A stretch of 64,000 nt of DNA from Ciborinia camelliae. Taxonomy: Eukaryota > Ascomycota > Leotiomycetes > Helotiales > Sclerotiniaceae. Each line of letters begins with the position of its first letter. Positions within the stretch are counted from its first letter, which is position 1. The notes beneath the pieces are model-generated. The model saw nothing but the letters and a program-made list of their open reading frames with translations. It was not told the DNA's origin and ran no database searches. Location of the stretch: the NCBI GenBank assembly GCA_025890175.1, contig JANPYM010000014.1, forward strand, positions 691,052 through 755,051, read 5' to 3'. A program made the translations under genes and the position numbers. Shown piece after piece: positions 20,935 to 31,930 of this stretch.

Positions 20935-23111
20935 ATGCCATCCGGAACAGCTCCTCAAGCTGCGGGGGCGAAAGCTCAAGAAGGCGGTATGAGTGTGAGT
21001 TCCTTCTAAAGCTACCTCTCAAAATTTACTGACAACGTTATGAACAGCCAATGATCAAATCCGCCGTACAAGGCATCGCCATCTTCGTTGGCATGCAACT
21101 CTTGATGAAACAAATAACTGGAAATAAGGGGCCTGCGACGACTACTACAACCGACGCCTCGGGAGCAGTCATGAATGTACCAGCAAACAACGGCGAAATC
21201 CCTCCTTATCATGCGCGACCCGACAGGTTAGACGAAGGAGCAGTATGGAGTCCTATTCCTCAAAGAATTGCGCCTATGTGGCCCACGGACAGTCCCCTTG
21301 ATATCACAATCGTTGTATCCCCCACTTTTGTTGCAGAACCAATTGCAAAGACCCCAAAGGAGAGAATTGTGCTGGACGAAACAGGTTTCTTATTTGGAGA
21401 TTACAATCAACATCGATCAATTGATGCGAGCTTTGATGTTCCATCTGAGGTGCAAAATAATGGTACACTTTGGGGTCACTTCTTTATTGGAATTTCTGGC
21501 AGTAAATTGGATCCTGCTACACCCGGTTATGATCCCACGAGGGCATTCCATTTTGTGCATCCTTTGACCCAGTACATTGCGCAGAAGAAAATTAGGAAGA
21601 CCAAAAATCTCTTAGCAGCAGCTGAGAAGAGTGATGAGGTAAGCTCCTTGAATATTTTGTTTGCATAGGACTACACTAATGACCGAATAGCCCGAGGAGG
21701 AAATTCCTACGGGACCTGTAATCAAATCACACTATCATCCTAACTTCACAATGTCCTTCATTCCCGATTCCGGAGTCATGGACTTCCCATCTTTGAACCC
21801 TGCTATTCGCCAGTACGTTCATTTAGAGGCAAGTGGCTCTAGAGATGGCACTGGACTTAATGGGTGGTATTATCCAGTACTCTTCGTGAATACATTCTGG
21901 CAGTTGAAAACCCACATGACAGTCCTAAATTCAACAGTCACCAGGCTTCCAATTCATATTGATCTCCAAAACTTTAATAACTGGAAGTTCACCTTGATGG
22001 CAAGTATGGACGAAGGCGCGAAACAAACTGCTAGAAATGCTGCCCAAGGACAAGCACCACCCGGTGGTGGAGATGGTACCGAGTTCGAGATGATCAAAGA
22101 AGTCTTATTAGACACTAATATTTATCTTCTGGCCACCACAATCATTGTTAGTATCTTCCACATGATTTTTGAGATGATGGCCTTCAAATCCGATATCAGC
22201 CATTACCGAAACAAGAAGAACAATGTCGGAATTTCAGTTCGTTCAATCCTCGGAAATGTCTTTATGCAAGGCGTGATTTTCCTGTACTTGATGGACAATA
22301 ACGAGAATACCAGTAAGTTTGGCTTTTAACTCATAATCATGAATATATTTTGCTTACTATGTACCTAGGTTGGATGATCCTGTTCACTCAAGGAATGGGA
22401 ATTGTTCTCGAGTTCTGGAAAGTCACCACGGTTGTCAATGTTCGTATCCGCGACGCACCAAATTCGATTATACCATACCGTATCGCTTTTGAAGACAAAC
22501 ATGTTCTTTCCGAGACCGAAGAGAAGACCAAGGAGTATGATGCAGTTGCTTTCAAGTATATGTACATGATTGCTGTTCCTCTCCTCATCGCTTACGGAGG
22601 CTACTCCTTGAAATACGAAAGTCACAAATCTTGGTACTCTTTCGTAATCGCAACTCTCGTCGGATCTGTCTATGCATACGGTTTCTTAATGATGGTTCCT
22701 TCACTCTACATCAACTACCGTCTCAAGAGCGTTGCCCACATGCCAGGTAGAGCTATGATGTACAAGTTCTTGAATACTTTCATTGATGATCTTTTTGCAT
22801 TCACCATCAAAATGCCAACTTTACATCGCTTGGCGACACTCAGAGATGATGTCATCTTCTTCGTTTATCTTTATCAGAGCTGGAAGTACAAGGTTGACTA
22901 CACCAGAGTCAATGAGTTTGGACAAGGTGGTGATGACGAGGAGGAGGTTGAGGAAAAGATTGCTAATAAGCCCTTGAAGAGTATCCCGGGCGCTGATGCA
23001 AGCGTGAAGGCAGGAATTGAAGGTGTCAAAATAGCCGACCAGAAAGCTGATGAAATTGTGGGCAAGGCTACAGGAAGTTCTAAAAAGGGCGGGGCAACTA
23101 AAAGAAAGTGA
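20935..23111 (+). CDS. CLPTM1-family multipass membrane protein
   Basis: Four exons: 20935-20994, 21048-21638, 21691-22312 and 22369-23111. The three introns are 52-56 bases and the protein is 671 residues. All joints keep frame. The family region reads YYPVLFVNTFWQL, HMIFEMMAFKSDISHYRNKK, SWMILFTQGMGIVLEFWKV and PSLYINYRLKSVAHMPGRAMMYKFLNTFIDDLF. CLPTM1 proteins are ER/plasma-membrane proteins. The human paralogue CLPTM1L is a lipid scramblase used in GPI-anchor synthesis, and a similar role in fungi is an inference. The C-terminus is hydrophilic and Lys-rich (KKGGATKRK), possibly an ER-retention type tail. The N-terminus has a short hydrophobic segment after the first intron. The gene is intact. 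Confidence 0.93.
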
Positions 23112-24379
23112 GAATGTAGTAGAGGTTTGTTTGTACAGTCAAACCATGGAACATACACGCAATGAGTTATTTTCGATATATCTATCTAGACAGTTCATAG
23201 GCCGATAAAATAAATCAGAATTTCATTCATTCCAATGGAATATCAATTTCAGCCTTATGAGCTCGAACATTAGGTGCACCATTTAGAACATCTCAGACGT
23301 TGGATACTATTGCATCCCTAACTTTCCCGGCATATTGGGTCATATGGGGAAAGCCCGTGCGGGTAGTTCTCGCCAAGTGTATGACACGCGGCTTTGGAAT
23401 GCTTAGGTCATAATGTCTTGTTTCGGGATAGTTTTGTTGATGCTGGCTAGTAATTTCCACAGCGGCAGGTTGCCTTGCGTCGGTGTGTTTTAATAGATAA
23501 TAGATTTCCACGGGGAACCCTCACTGGCATGCCGATGGCGTGTCGAAATCGTCATGCGACACGCCGAATGCTATGGCAAGTTCCTGATGTGCTTGGGATG
23601 GGCTTGGAACCGGATGCGGTTAGATGTGATGGATTTCTGATGGAGGTTCGTACCTGATTTTAATGGTATGTTCCGTGACAGTTTCTCCCGTAGCGTCAAG
23701 GAGCCGTTTTTGAATGCATTTCAGATATTTCACTCCCTAAACTGAATCGTGCACTTGTCTTAGACACCATACACGAGGTTGCAACTCAATAGATAATCCC
23801 GCGTTCCACACGCAGAGCTCCTCGTATATGTAAGGGATGTGGTCGTTTTCTTGTCGCGTAAGGAAAGTTCCGAAGAAACGAAAGTAGTCAACGGCCCGCC
23901 TCCTGCTTGATGTAAGGCATAATTTCTTTTTTCCCCCGTTACTGTGGCTATCAACCTCTCCATCACCACAAACTCGCATCCACAAACTAGTTCTAGATCT
24001 GATCCGATACTTTGCATAAAATATTTGTGGAAGGGTGATATCCTCAGAAATGTTGAACAGGGCTTGATACCTTCAAGGCAAAGTTGAGTCAACCAAAACT
24101 ACCTACTTGTAGTACTATCAAAGACTTCTGAACTGTCGTCAAGCTCAATCATAGTGATGAAACAATCTGTACGCCAATTTCCATGTGGCTCCATTCTCTG
24201 CAGCGTGGATTAAAGAAGCTGGGAGCGGTGAAGGCATGATAATAGCTATGGGCAGTAGAAGATGATCTATAAAAACCGCTTGGAGCCTTTCAAGTTTCCA
24301 GCAATCATCGAACATCCACCTCAATAGTTCATACCTATATCTCACTTGTGTATCCTTCCGTGAAGCCACTTGGGTCAAA
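23112..24379. other. intergenic region before the secreted-protein array
   Basis: No supported gene. Minus-strand frames at 23293-23511 and 23760-24092 have no recognisable domain or splice signals. 24120-24360 should contain the promoter of the first array gene. Confidence 0.4.
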
Positions 24380-25111
24380 ATGCGTTTCTTGTCTGCAACT
24401 CTTGCCCTCGTGGTGATTTTTCGCCTCACACTCTGTGATGTCTCCTATCTAGGCACGAGCAGTGCGACACCATCCACAAATACTTCCATAACATATTACA
24501 CTCCATCTACATTGGTATCCTCTGTCTATCCTACCAGCACTGTAGCTACTGCTACCGATTACTACACCCCTCCTTATGCAACAAGCGAGTCAACTACCAC
24601 ATACCTTACTACTTATACACTTCCCACAACTACCACTTCTTCAACATCCGGCACTTGCGTATCTCCAACTTTTACTTGGACGGGACCCACTAATGTTCCA
24701 ACCTCTCTACCAACTTATGGCAATTACCGTCTTGGAAGGCGTGCCGACCCTTTCAAACCAATCACGCCAGAAGAAAGTAAGCTTAACATGCAACCTTCTC
24801 ATTTCTATCGGCCTTTACAATGGCCCAAAGCTGACTAAATATCGCCCATGTATCAGTCGAGCTAATGAAAGCACTTGTCGCATTGTGGGATGAAATAGAG
24901 AAGGCGAAGCCAGTAATTGATCAAGCGATTAAAGACCATCGCACCGACTGTCAGGATTTCAAGGATATAGTTGACATTGTAAGTTCACATGCCCCTGTGA
25001 AATGAGGGGAAGAGAAGATTGATACTAATTGTTTCTTTCTAATCATAGCTGAAGAAGTATACGGGCATTTTTGCCGGCCTTCAGGAATGGCTTAATGAAC
25101 GCGGGTTGTGA
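24380..25111 (+). CDS. secreted Ser/Thr-rich protein, array member A
   Basis: Three exons: 24380-24776, 24857-24978 and 25049-25111, giving 193 residues. The N-terminus is a signal peptide (MRFLSATLALVVIFRLTLC). A Ser/Thr/Tyr-rich region of about 90 residues follows with many potential O-glycosylation sites, then a basic RLGRRADP that could be a Kex2-type processing site. The C-terminal helical region reads ELMKALVALWDEIEKAKPVI and then, after a second intron, LKKYTGIFAGLQEWLNERGL. The first intron is phase 1, as in members B, C and D, and the C-terminus matches member D (LKKYAPYIEDLQDWLEEH). I recognise no named family. It is probably secreted; a role in the cell wall or host interaction is speculation. 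Confidence 0.7.
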
Positions 25112-25372
25112 TTTTTTGGTGCGGGGTATGAATCAGACAGGAGAGACACCGGGATTTCCCATCTCTTCTATCAAACAGTCATGGAATTAGAATGGGAATT
25201 CGGGGCTGGAAGAATATTTAGAGGCTGAAGAAAAGTTTGGCTTGTTCTTGGCATGTTGACTTTCGTTTTTAACATTTATCGGTCATTACCTACTTATATA
25301 CCGGCATCAATCATTCACAAATTATGACATCCGCGTTTCAATCTCTGTCCATGACCATTCTAAACCAAAAAG
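25112..25372. other. spacer between array members A and B
   Basis: This 261-base spacer contains a short promoter for member B; ACCAAAAAG immediately precedes the ATG at 25373. No other feature is seen. Confidence 0.35.
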
Positions 25373-26375
25373 ATGCATTTTCAAATCGTGTTCACAACAC
25401 TCATCTCCGTTGTCCTCGGTCAAGGGCCTACTTACACATCCACCGTGAGCGGCAGTATAGTGGAGTATTATATTAGTACGGTGGTTTATTATGAACCGAG
25501 TAGTTTTGTATCAATTTACTCTTCTCACCAGCGCGAGGCTTATTCTATCGACTCACTCGAGATGTCATCAAGTTTTTCGGCAGTTTCTGAAGGCACTGGA
25601 TTTGTTTGGAACACCGCACCGGAATCTTCAATTACCACATACTCTTCTAGCGATGAACCTTTTTATCATAGCTCGAGTACTACAGAGACGACGTCAGCGA
25701 TTCTAACCCTCTTCGATATCTCCGCTACCGATTCTTCTTCTAGTGGATGCCCAAGCGTCACAGCAACAAGTGGCTTCGATGCCGATGATGAAGATGAAGA
25801 TGCATGGGACCCAGAGATATTAGAAGCCAGTGAGTCTCCGTTCCCCGAATTCTTTCTACTTTGCCTGTAAATCTTATACCTCGAAGTCTAACCCCCCTTT
25901 GTACGTAGTGGAATACTGGGTATCGGTTTTCAACAACACCAGCGTCCTTTCCTTCGACGAAACGGTGGAAGCAGTGCAAGATATAGCACATGCGGATGAG
26001 GGCGAGACTTCTGTACTTCTCAGTCGCGCTACGAAGTCAAAGAAAGCCACGCCGAAACCGAAGACACCGAAACCCAAACCTACACCAAAACCTAAGCCCA
26101 AGTCTCCAAAACACGGCCCCACACCAAAACCTAAACCCAAATGCCCAGAACCTAAGAAACCCCACGTATGCCCAGTTCCTCCTCAAAATCCACCCCCTAT
26201 ACCTCCCCGTCCGTATACGTGGAATGACTGTGGTCGAGATTTCGTAAGTTTGGCTTTTCTTTCTTAAGAGACATATTACTATAGAAAATTAGTACTGTCA
26301 AAATCAGAACAAAAGCTAATCTCATACTAGATGGAATGGTTGAAGACCAAGGTAACTGTGAACATCGATCTCTAA
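25373..26375 (+). CDS. secreted Ser/Thr-rich protein with Pro-Lys repeat, array member B
   Basis: Three exons: 25373-25829, 25909-26243 and 26331-26375, giving 278 residues. A signal peptide (MHFQIVFTTLISVVLG) leads a Ser/Thr-rich region and an acidic DADDEDEDAWDPE segment. A phase-1 intron precedes the family block EYWVSVFNNTSVLSFDETVEA, and then comes a repetitive Pro/Lys tract built from TPKPKP units (about residues 195-245). A Pro-rich Cys-containing tail and a very short last exon end the protein. The EYWVSVF block is shared with member C (DYWASVFDQTNYLSLDDTI). A bare PKPKP tract suggests an extended, possibly wall-associated stalk. The last exon (15 codons with stop) is the least certain part. 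Confidence 0.65.
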
Positions 26376-26848
26376 AGTGTCCTAAAGACTGGGAATTGAA
26401 TTGATCTACCGCTGGGTCATTTTTTTGGTAAATTCACCATTTGAATCGTTTTTTTATGATTTCGGGCGCTTCTTTCCTTAGAATGGAGGTTGTAGTATGA
26501 TGCAAATTCTTTGCATCATGGGTTTCATTTTCCATCAAATTGACAATATCAAATATCTTGCATGTCGTTCAGTTAAATCCGTCAGAATCCAAATTTGTGT
26601 GGTGTATCTCGTGACCTCACTTTCATGTCTGTAAATCTTGTGCAATCCTTTTAAGCCTCGTCTTACTACTTATCAGCAGAGCAACTATGTTTACTACGAC
26701 AGAAAACACATTTAGATTACAATTTCACTTAACTATCTAGCCAACCCGTCTTCCACCACGAGTTGGCCCTTTTCCTTGGGAGTGATTGGGTGAAAAGGAG
26801 CTTTGAATTGTCGGTGGCATCTAGAACATCTCTTGTCAAGTAACTCAG
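26376..26848. other. spacer downstream of array member B
   Basis: A+T-rich, with no gene seen. It ends at the left arm of the inverted-repeat element. Confidence 0.35.
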
Positions 26849-27040
26849 GGTTGGGCACAGGGTAGGGTACACCCGGGGTAACCCGGGGTAAAACCCGGCG
26901 GGTAGCCACCCTGTGAAATGCCCTGGGGTACGGGTAGACCCGCGGGTATATATCATGTGATCGTCTAATATAATCCTCTAAAGTTGAAGGAGAAGAGTAT
27001 GGAAAAAGTAGAAAAGGTGAAAAATACGAAAGGGATGAAA

Positions 27041-27147
27041 GGTGAAAGGTGAAAGGTGAAAGGTGAAAGGTGAAAGGTGAAAGGTGAAAGGTGAAAAGTG
27101 AAAAGTGAAAAGTGAAAAGTGAAAAGTGAAAGGTGAAAAGTGAAAAA
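27041..27147. repeat. heptamer minisatellite (GGTGAAA/AGTGAAA)
   Basis: About fifteen head-to-tail 7-base units. Eight GGTGAAA copies run from 27041 to 27096, followed by mostly AGTGAAA copies to about 27147. It lies in the left half of the inverted-repeat element. The sharp switch of unit type shows amplification in two blocks. Confidence 0.9.
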
Positions 27148-27154
27148 GAAGTGG

Positions 27155-27216
27155 GGGTTAGGGTTAGCGTTTGGGTTAGTGTTTGGGTTAGCGTTTGATT
27201 TTTAGGGTTAGGGTTA
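27155..27216. repeat. interstitial telomere-like TTAGGG repeats
   Basis: The plus strand reads GGGTTAGGGTTAG, then units of the form (C/T)GTTTGGGTTAG, then TTTTTAGGGTTAGGGTTAAAG. These are exact and degenerate copies of the ascomycete telomere unit TTAGGG. They sit between the minisatellite and the right inverted arm, not at a chromosome end, because genes lie on both sides. Confidence 0.85.
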
Positions 27217-27569
27217 AAGAAATGGAAAGTGAAAAGTGAAGATAGAGTTGGAATAGAGTTGGGATAGAGTTGGGAATAGCTTCAACTTTGGACGATTATA
27301 TTAAACGATCACATGATATATACCCGCGGGTCTACCCGTACCCGCGGGTTTTATAGGGTAACCACCCCGTAGAATCCAGCAGGGTAGGGTACGGGTGCCC
27401 ATGCCTGGTCAAGTTGTCAAGCCAAGACGAGAAATGAAGGCTGATGAAAAAAATGCATTTTCATTCTCGGCACAAACACCATCTCCCCTTATATAAAAAG
27501 TCTTTGATCATTTGAATTGGATCAAAACTACCGAGTATTTGTACTTCTCTTAGCTTGCAGCTTGATAGA

Positions 27570-28418
27570 ATGCGTTCATACTTTATTCTCGCGGCACTTC
27601 TCCCGCTTGTCTCCTGCGCTGGTCTACCAGCTGGGACTGGAACTGCATCGGCGGTTACAACTCCAGTATACCTGGCAACCTCTTCTTCACAGACTCCTAA
27701 TAGTTCTATTCAAATATCGTCTACAACTAGCGCTTTTACATCTTTGGCCTTCGGATCATCTATAATTTCATCCAACGGTCCAACTACCTCCACTACTCCA
27801 GTTGTTGTAACCAGTATCAATACCTCTCCGACTGTCTTGTCAACTGCATGTCCAGCTCTAGCAGAAAGAGACAATGACGTTGATCCCGCTCTTTTAGCTG
27901 CCAGTAAGTCCATTCCTCCCTCAATTGGGGTTTTCTTGTTTTCTCACCACTCCTTCGGCGCTTATGGTGTTATTGAACCAACTTTGACTTTACTTAGTGG
28001 ACTACTGGGCATCTGTATTCGACCAAACAAATTATCTCTCTCTCGATGACACAATTCTTCAAGCACTACAATATGCCAATAGTACAGGTGACTATACCCC
28101 GCCAGATACGACGACAGACCCTCCTCCCACAGATCCTGGCACACCTCCCACAGATCCGGGGACTCCTCCAACGAATCCAGGTAGTGCTCCAACGGTCCCT
28201 GATCCTTGTCCACCTCCAACTCACAAGAAAAAATGGTTTCAAAAATGGGTAAGTCTTTTCCCATGCTCTGTATATCCAGGCATGTGTGAATAAATCAGAG
28301 TACCATAAAAATGTAGAAGGTGAATTGACATAATACTCTACAGCTCGATGATACCCTACGTAAGCTCAAACATATTCACATACGTTGGGGTCCTAACGGT
28401 CCATACATTGAATTATAA
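27570..28418 (+). CDS. secreted Ser/Thr-rich protein with Pro-Thr-Asp repeat, array member C
   Basis: Exons 27570-27903, 27998-28248 and probably 28344-28418, giving about 219 residues. A signal peptide (MRSYFILAALLPLVSCAG) leads a Thr/Ser-rich region. A phase-1 intron then precedes DYWASVFDQTNYLSLDDTIL, homologous to the EYWVSVF block of member B at the same intron position. A Pro-rich repeat (units of TDPGTPP) follows, then PCPPPTHKKKWFQKW. The third exon reads LDDTLRKLKHIHIRWGPNG and is uncertain, because a GTAAGC inside it could be another donor. The repeat differs in composition from member B's PKPKP tract although it holds the same position. It lies just downstream of the inverted-repeat element. 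The function is unknown. Confidence 0.62.
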
Positions 28419-28613
28419 AGAAGAGACTGCTCCGATGTTCTGGACCCATCGGTTAATAATATGGAGGCGTCAGTAAGGGGTAACGTGGGAGCTTGGCATT
28501 ACCACAGAATATTGGCAATGGAAAATATAAGAAGTACCTATAGCACCAAGGTCTTGTTTTATCATGTAAAGGCTAGACACAATTTTACTTCAAACCATAC
28601 CTAGGTACTCAAA
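28419..28613. other. spacer between array members C and D
   Basis: This 195-base spacer has ACCTAGGTACTC just before the ATG of member D. It must hold the promoter. Nothing else is seen. Confidence 0.35.
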
Positions 28614-29751
28614 ATGCATTGCTCACTCTCGGATCTCTTTTTGGTGGTGTTCATTGCTTGTGCTCTCGCTAGTACTACGACTTCTTTATCATCGAAATTG
28701 TCTACCGCGACTTTAATTTCCGTCCCAACATACAGTACGAGTAGTTCTATCACCACGGTATATTCATTAAGTGCAACCTCTCCTGGATCTTCAGCGAGAA
28801 GTCCAACTTCTTCCAACAGTATCTTAACTAGCACAGTCTCTTCCAGCAAAACTTCTACCAGTGGACTATTATCCATGGCAAGCTCTCCCATTCAAAGCCT
28901 CAGTGCAAGTTCAATTATTTCCAGAATCCTTTCAACCACCTCATTCCCGCCAGAAACCAATACTCTAAGCGATGTACCCTCCAGTCTCACTCCTAGCACC
29001 ACCACAACTTCTACCTCTTCTACCTGCCATGCTACTCCAAGCAGCACAGATCCATGCCCAGAACTTGATCTGACAGGTATCGACATCAATCCGAACCCTG
29101 AAGATATGCCACTTACCGACAAAAAAAGTATGTTGCATTGTTCCACCCCCATCATTCGTGGCATGAATTGCATCTGTACAGAATACCTATTAACCACCGA
29201 GCCTCCATATCTCAAGTACACAAGTGAAGCTAATTTTATATTTCTAATAGTTGAAAAATGCAAAGAATGGCAGGCGTCGCACCCCGCTCCAACACCTTAT
29301 GATGGCAGATATGGCGCGATTGGATCTCCGGAATTTGCTGCATTCTCAAAAATGGGTACGTCTCTTTATGCTTGATAATCCCTCATTGTCGGAATCTAGC
29401 TACATCAGAAATGGTGGACAAAAGCTGACCCGGTCACAATTTTACAGCTTTACATTGTAAGCTTCTCATAGATCTAGCGGAAAATGTGAAAAGGAGAAAG
29501 GAGTATATTATTCAAACATCTCTTGCATGGCGGTTTGATTGTGTCCAGGATTCGGTTGCTTGGGTATGTAATCTTTCTCATCTCTTTGATTGATTTCCTT
29601 TTCATCCGATATCGAATTCAGCGCAACTATAGATGAGAATGAAAGAGTAGCACAAGCTAATTCTTTCCAGCTTAAAAAGTATGCGCCTTATATTGAAGAT
29701 CTCCAAGACTGGTTAGAGGAGCATAAAGAAGATTGGCTCCCGATGTGTTAA
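28614..29751 (+). CDS. secreted Ser/Thr-rich protein, array member D
   Basis: Four exons: 28614-29127, 29251-29355, 29448-29563 and 29671-29751, giving 271 residues. A hydrophobic leader (LFLVVFIACALAS) is followed by about 120 residues that are mostly Ser/Thr. The C-terminal region has KCKEWQASHPAP, HCKLLIDLAENVKRRKEYII and LKKYAPYIEDLQDWLEEH. The last block matches member A's LKKYTGIFAGLQEWLNERG at the same exon position. The first intron (29128-29250, phase 1) is 123 bases, a multiple of three with no stop, so its retention would add 41 residues including five cysteines. The retained form is an open question. There is one more exon than in member A. Confidence 0.65.
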
Positions 29752-29978
29752 TGTCGGAAGAAAATTGGTCTAGAATGGCCACCACTCTGAAACTCATATT
29801 CATGGAGTGTTGTTGGAGAAGACGTGAGTAAAAGGAGGCGGGAGAGAGGTATGTCTCTTATGCTTGGCATTATGGGAGAAGCTTGGCGGTGGAAATATAA
29901 CAGATTTCCATATCTAGATTGCCCTTTCCTGTATCACGTTCATAGTCCCTTATCTCCAGATATTCCGAAAGACTTTCC
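29752..29978. other. spacer between array members D and E
   Basis: No gene supported. A plus frame at 29824-30012 begins at a non-ATG codon and lacks any family feature. Confidence 0.3.
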
Positions 29979-30293
29979 TTGGTCTCAACCATCTTCATCA
30001 CTATACTCATAACCTATACATTCGCGTCCGTTTGTAGCACTGGCTCGATATCCCCAGAACTCCCATCTGCAAGGACAGTGACCGTTTCTATATCATGCTA
30101 TGATGAAGTCACTTCTTACAGCGCCACTGGATATTCTAGTACAATCTCTTTAGGATGGTTCTTGAGCACATACCCATCCGATAGTAATTTGTCTGCTACG
30201 GATGTGGATAGTGGGACTTATTCTTGTCAATCATCACTAACGCAGTGGTTTGAATATAAATCCGCTACTCACCGCCAACAATTACCCACTTAA
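29979..30293 (+). pseudogene. decayed fifth member of the secreted-protein array
   Basis: The frame opens after a TAG at 29983-29985 in a neighbouring register and reads a signal-peptide-like STIFITILITYTFASVCS. A Ser/Thr/Tyr-rich region with two or three Cys follows, ending after SLTQWFEYKSATH. It has the size and composition of the first exons of members A-D, but there is no ATG in frame (the frame starts at TTG) and no C-terminal family block. It may be a gene start lost by mutation or an exon whose ATG lies in an unrecognised upstream exon. Confidence 0.35.
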
Positions 30294-31499
30294 GCCCAAA
30301 ATCCCCTTTTTATGGTTAAGCGAGCACTAGAATAAAAGCCATACAACACTGCAATTACTTGCTTGCCACTGTCACATTTTTATATATTTTCGAACTGCCA
30401 TTTTAGCATCGTTAACTATTTATTTTCTTGTCAATAGACATTTCTCAATTTATATTTACAGAATACTATCTCATCCGATCATATTTACTGTCGCACTGTC
30501 ACGCAGACCCAAAACCTCAATATTTCACTGCAATGAAAGAGAATTGATACAGACATATACACAGCCATTCCAACTAGAAATTGAAAACCGAGAGATTCTT
30601 CTTAGTGCACATTATCCTTCTTGAAGTCAATATTCTACTACGATTGGTGTACGAAGTCTGTTTTCCTTTGCGTGTTTATATAAATATATAATGAATTTCC
30701 AGGGCTATCTTGATTACGGTTACCAATTGAGATATTGCTTCAAACATGATGGAATTCGCATGGAAGATGGATATGAATTAAGTAGTTTATTCACTAAAGT
30801 ATCCACGGATTTTGCCCCAACCCCTAGCGCTATGATGACCGGCCTGCTGGCTTTCTGCCTCCAAGGCCACGAAATCAAGTCCATAAGACTAAAATTCGGA
30901 AAGGCTTTAGAATAAAAGATTACCACGTTATTTGGCTAAATAATTTCGACCCAGAATCACATTCCCTTAATTTTCCCACAGCAGAGAAGCATATTTTCTT
31001 TGATTCGTTTTATGTTAAATGGCTAGGACAGGACCATTAAGGGCCAGAGGTTCGATAGCACTCGTAGATGGAAGGGCGTCGGTAGAGTGAATGATGAAGG
31101 GGCTGAGTAGCTTTCGGAATTGATCTGTGTGAATCATTCCTACGAAGATTGGCGTGGTAACTGCAGTATGGTATGTCTAAAATTCAAAGTGAAACATCAA
31201 TATTTCAGCAAGCTCGACCAAAAACTTCATTTAAATGATAAATGGCGGGATTCGCGCTTGGGCTTGCTGGTAAACATACCCTCATGCCATTGCGTAATCC
31301 GCTAGAGTATGAAAGAGCGGATTCTTTGGCGGATTCCACTATTTTTGGTATCCAAACTAACCTTTAGCTTTTTCTAATGCGGAAGTCGAGCTAGTGTTTT
31401 GTAAGGATTGAAGGATCCTTGGATCTACATGATCATTACATAACAACTGCTGTTTACGTTCCTCTTTCATTTATCGATTGGTAAGATCGATATCATCGT
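30294..31499. other. A+T-rich intergenic DNA
   Basis: No recognised gene. An ATG at 30691 opens 74 codons (NFQGYLDYGYQLRYCFKHDG...) with no known motif, so it may be chance or a fragment. The region from 31000 onward probably contains more retroelement debris. Confidence 0.35.
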
Positions 31500-31930
31500 T
31501 GCCGCAAAAAAAGCCGTCTGCTAAGGGGTTCTTTTCCGCATTGGAAATTGAAATCGGCAAGAAGTTCAGTAACTCTGGCTCATCAGTTTTTAAGTTATTT
31601 TGAGGTTATAAATACTATTGAAGATTATATTATTGTGTATCGAGCTAGCGTATATAGAATTACTTTATATAAACAAATACTCCAATGCTGTATGATCAAT
31701 ATAGACCTTGATTTGACTGCGGGAACTGGGAATTTCTGCTCTCCAGTGACCAAAGACTTTGACGATTGCGGTTAGTTCCTTGTCATGGATGGTACTCGAA
31801 TTCCGCGGGGAGCATGATCTTTGAGTAATACGCGGCGAGGGGCTAGTGTTCACCATGTTTCTGTGATAGTACGCCTTTGAGAACATCATTGGAAGCAACA
31901 CTTTCAATTATGCTTTCGAGATTAAAGTCT
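31500..31930 (-). mobile_element. Ty3/gypsy retrotransposon RT-RNase H relic
   Basis: On the minus strand the segments of a gypsy RNase H domain appear in order across two frames. They are VLKGVLSQKHGEH with a stop then LAAYYSKIMLPAEFEYH, then after a frameshift HDKELTAIVKVFGHWRAEI and IKVYIDHTALEYL, and finally ARVTELLADFNF after stops. These match the 'GAVLSQ...AYYSRKMxPAExNY-HDKELLAIVxxFxxWR...VxTDHxxLEY...RQARWAEFLxxFxF' order of Ty3/gypsy Pol. Several stops and A+T-rich substitutions suggest RIP decay. No LTRs were identified. The adjacent 31955-32536 may be further Pol sequence but cannot be assigned. Confidence 0.7.

Larger units (their letters stand above)
26849..27405. mobile_element. 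non-coding element with long terminal inverted repeats
   Basis: The inner arms are nearly perfect inverted copies. 26929-26985 carries TACGGGTAGACCCGCGGGTA, TATATCATGTGATCGT and AATATAATC...AAAGTTG, and the same sequence returns inverted at 27283-27340. Outward the arms continue with diverged, G+C-rich GGGTAGGGTAC/ACCCGGGGTA-type segments to about 26849 and 27405, beginning near TGGGCAC on both sides. The total is about 555 bp with no coding frame. The centre holds a heptamer minisatellite and telomere-like repeats. The structure resembles a MITE or foldback element. No clear target-site duplication was found, so the exact ends are uncertain. Confidence 0.7.

Noticed and set aside
27041..27216. 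CRISPR-like regular repeats
   Set aside because: Units are 7-base head-to-tail copies without unique spacers, in a eukaryotic genome.
27155..27216. Chromosome end
   Set aside because: TTAGGG-like repeats are few, degenerate and flanked by genes on both sides within an inverted-repeat element.
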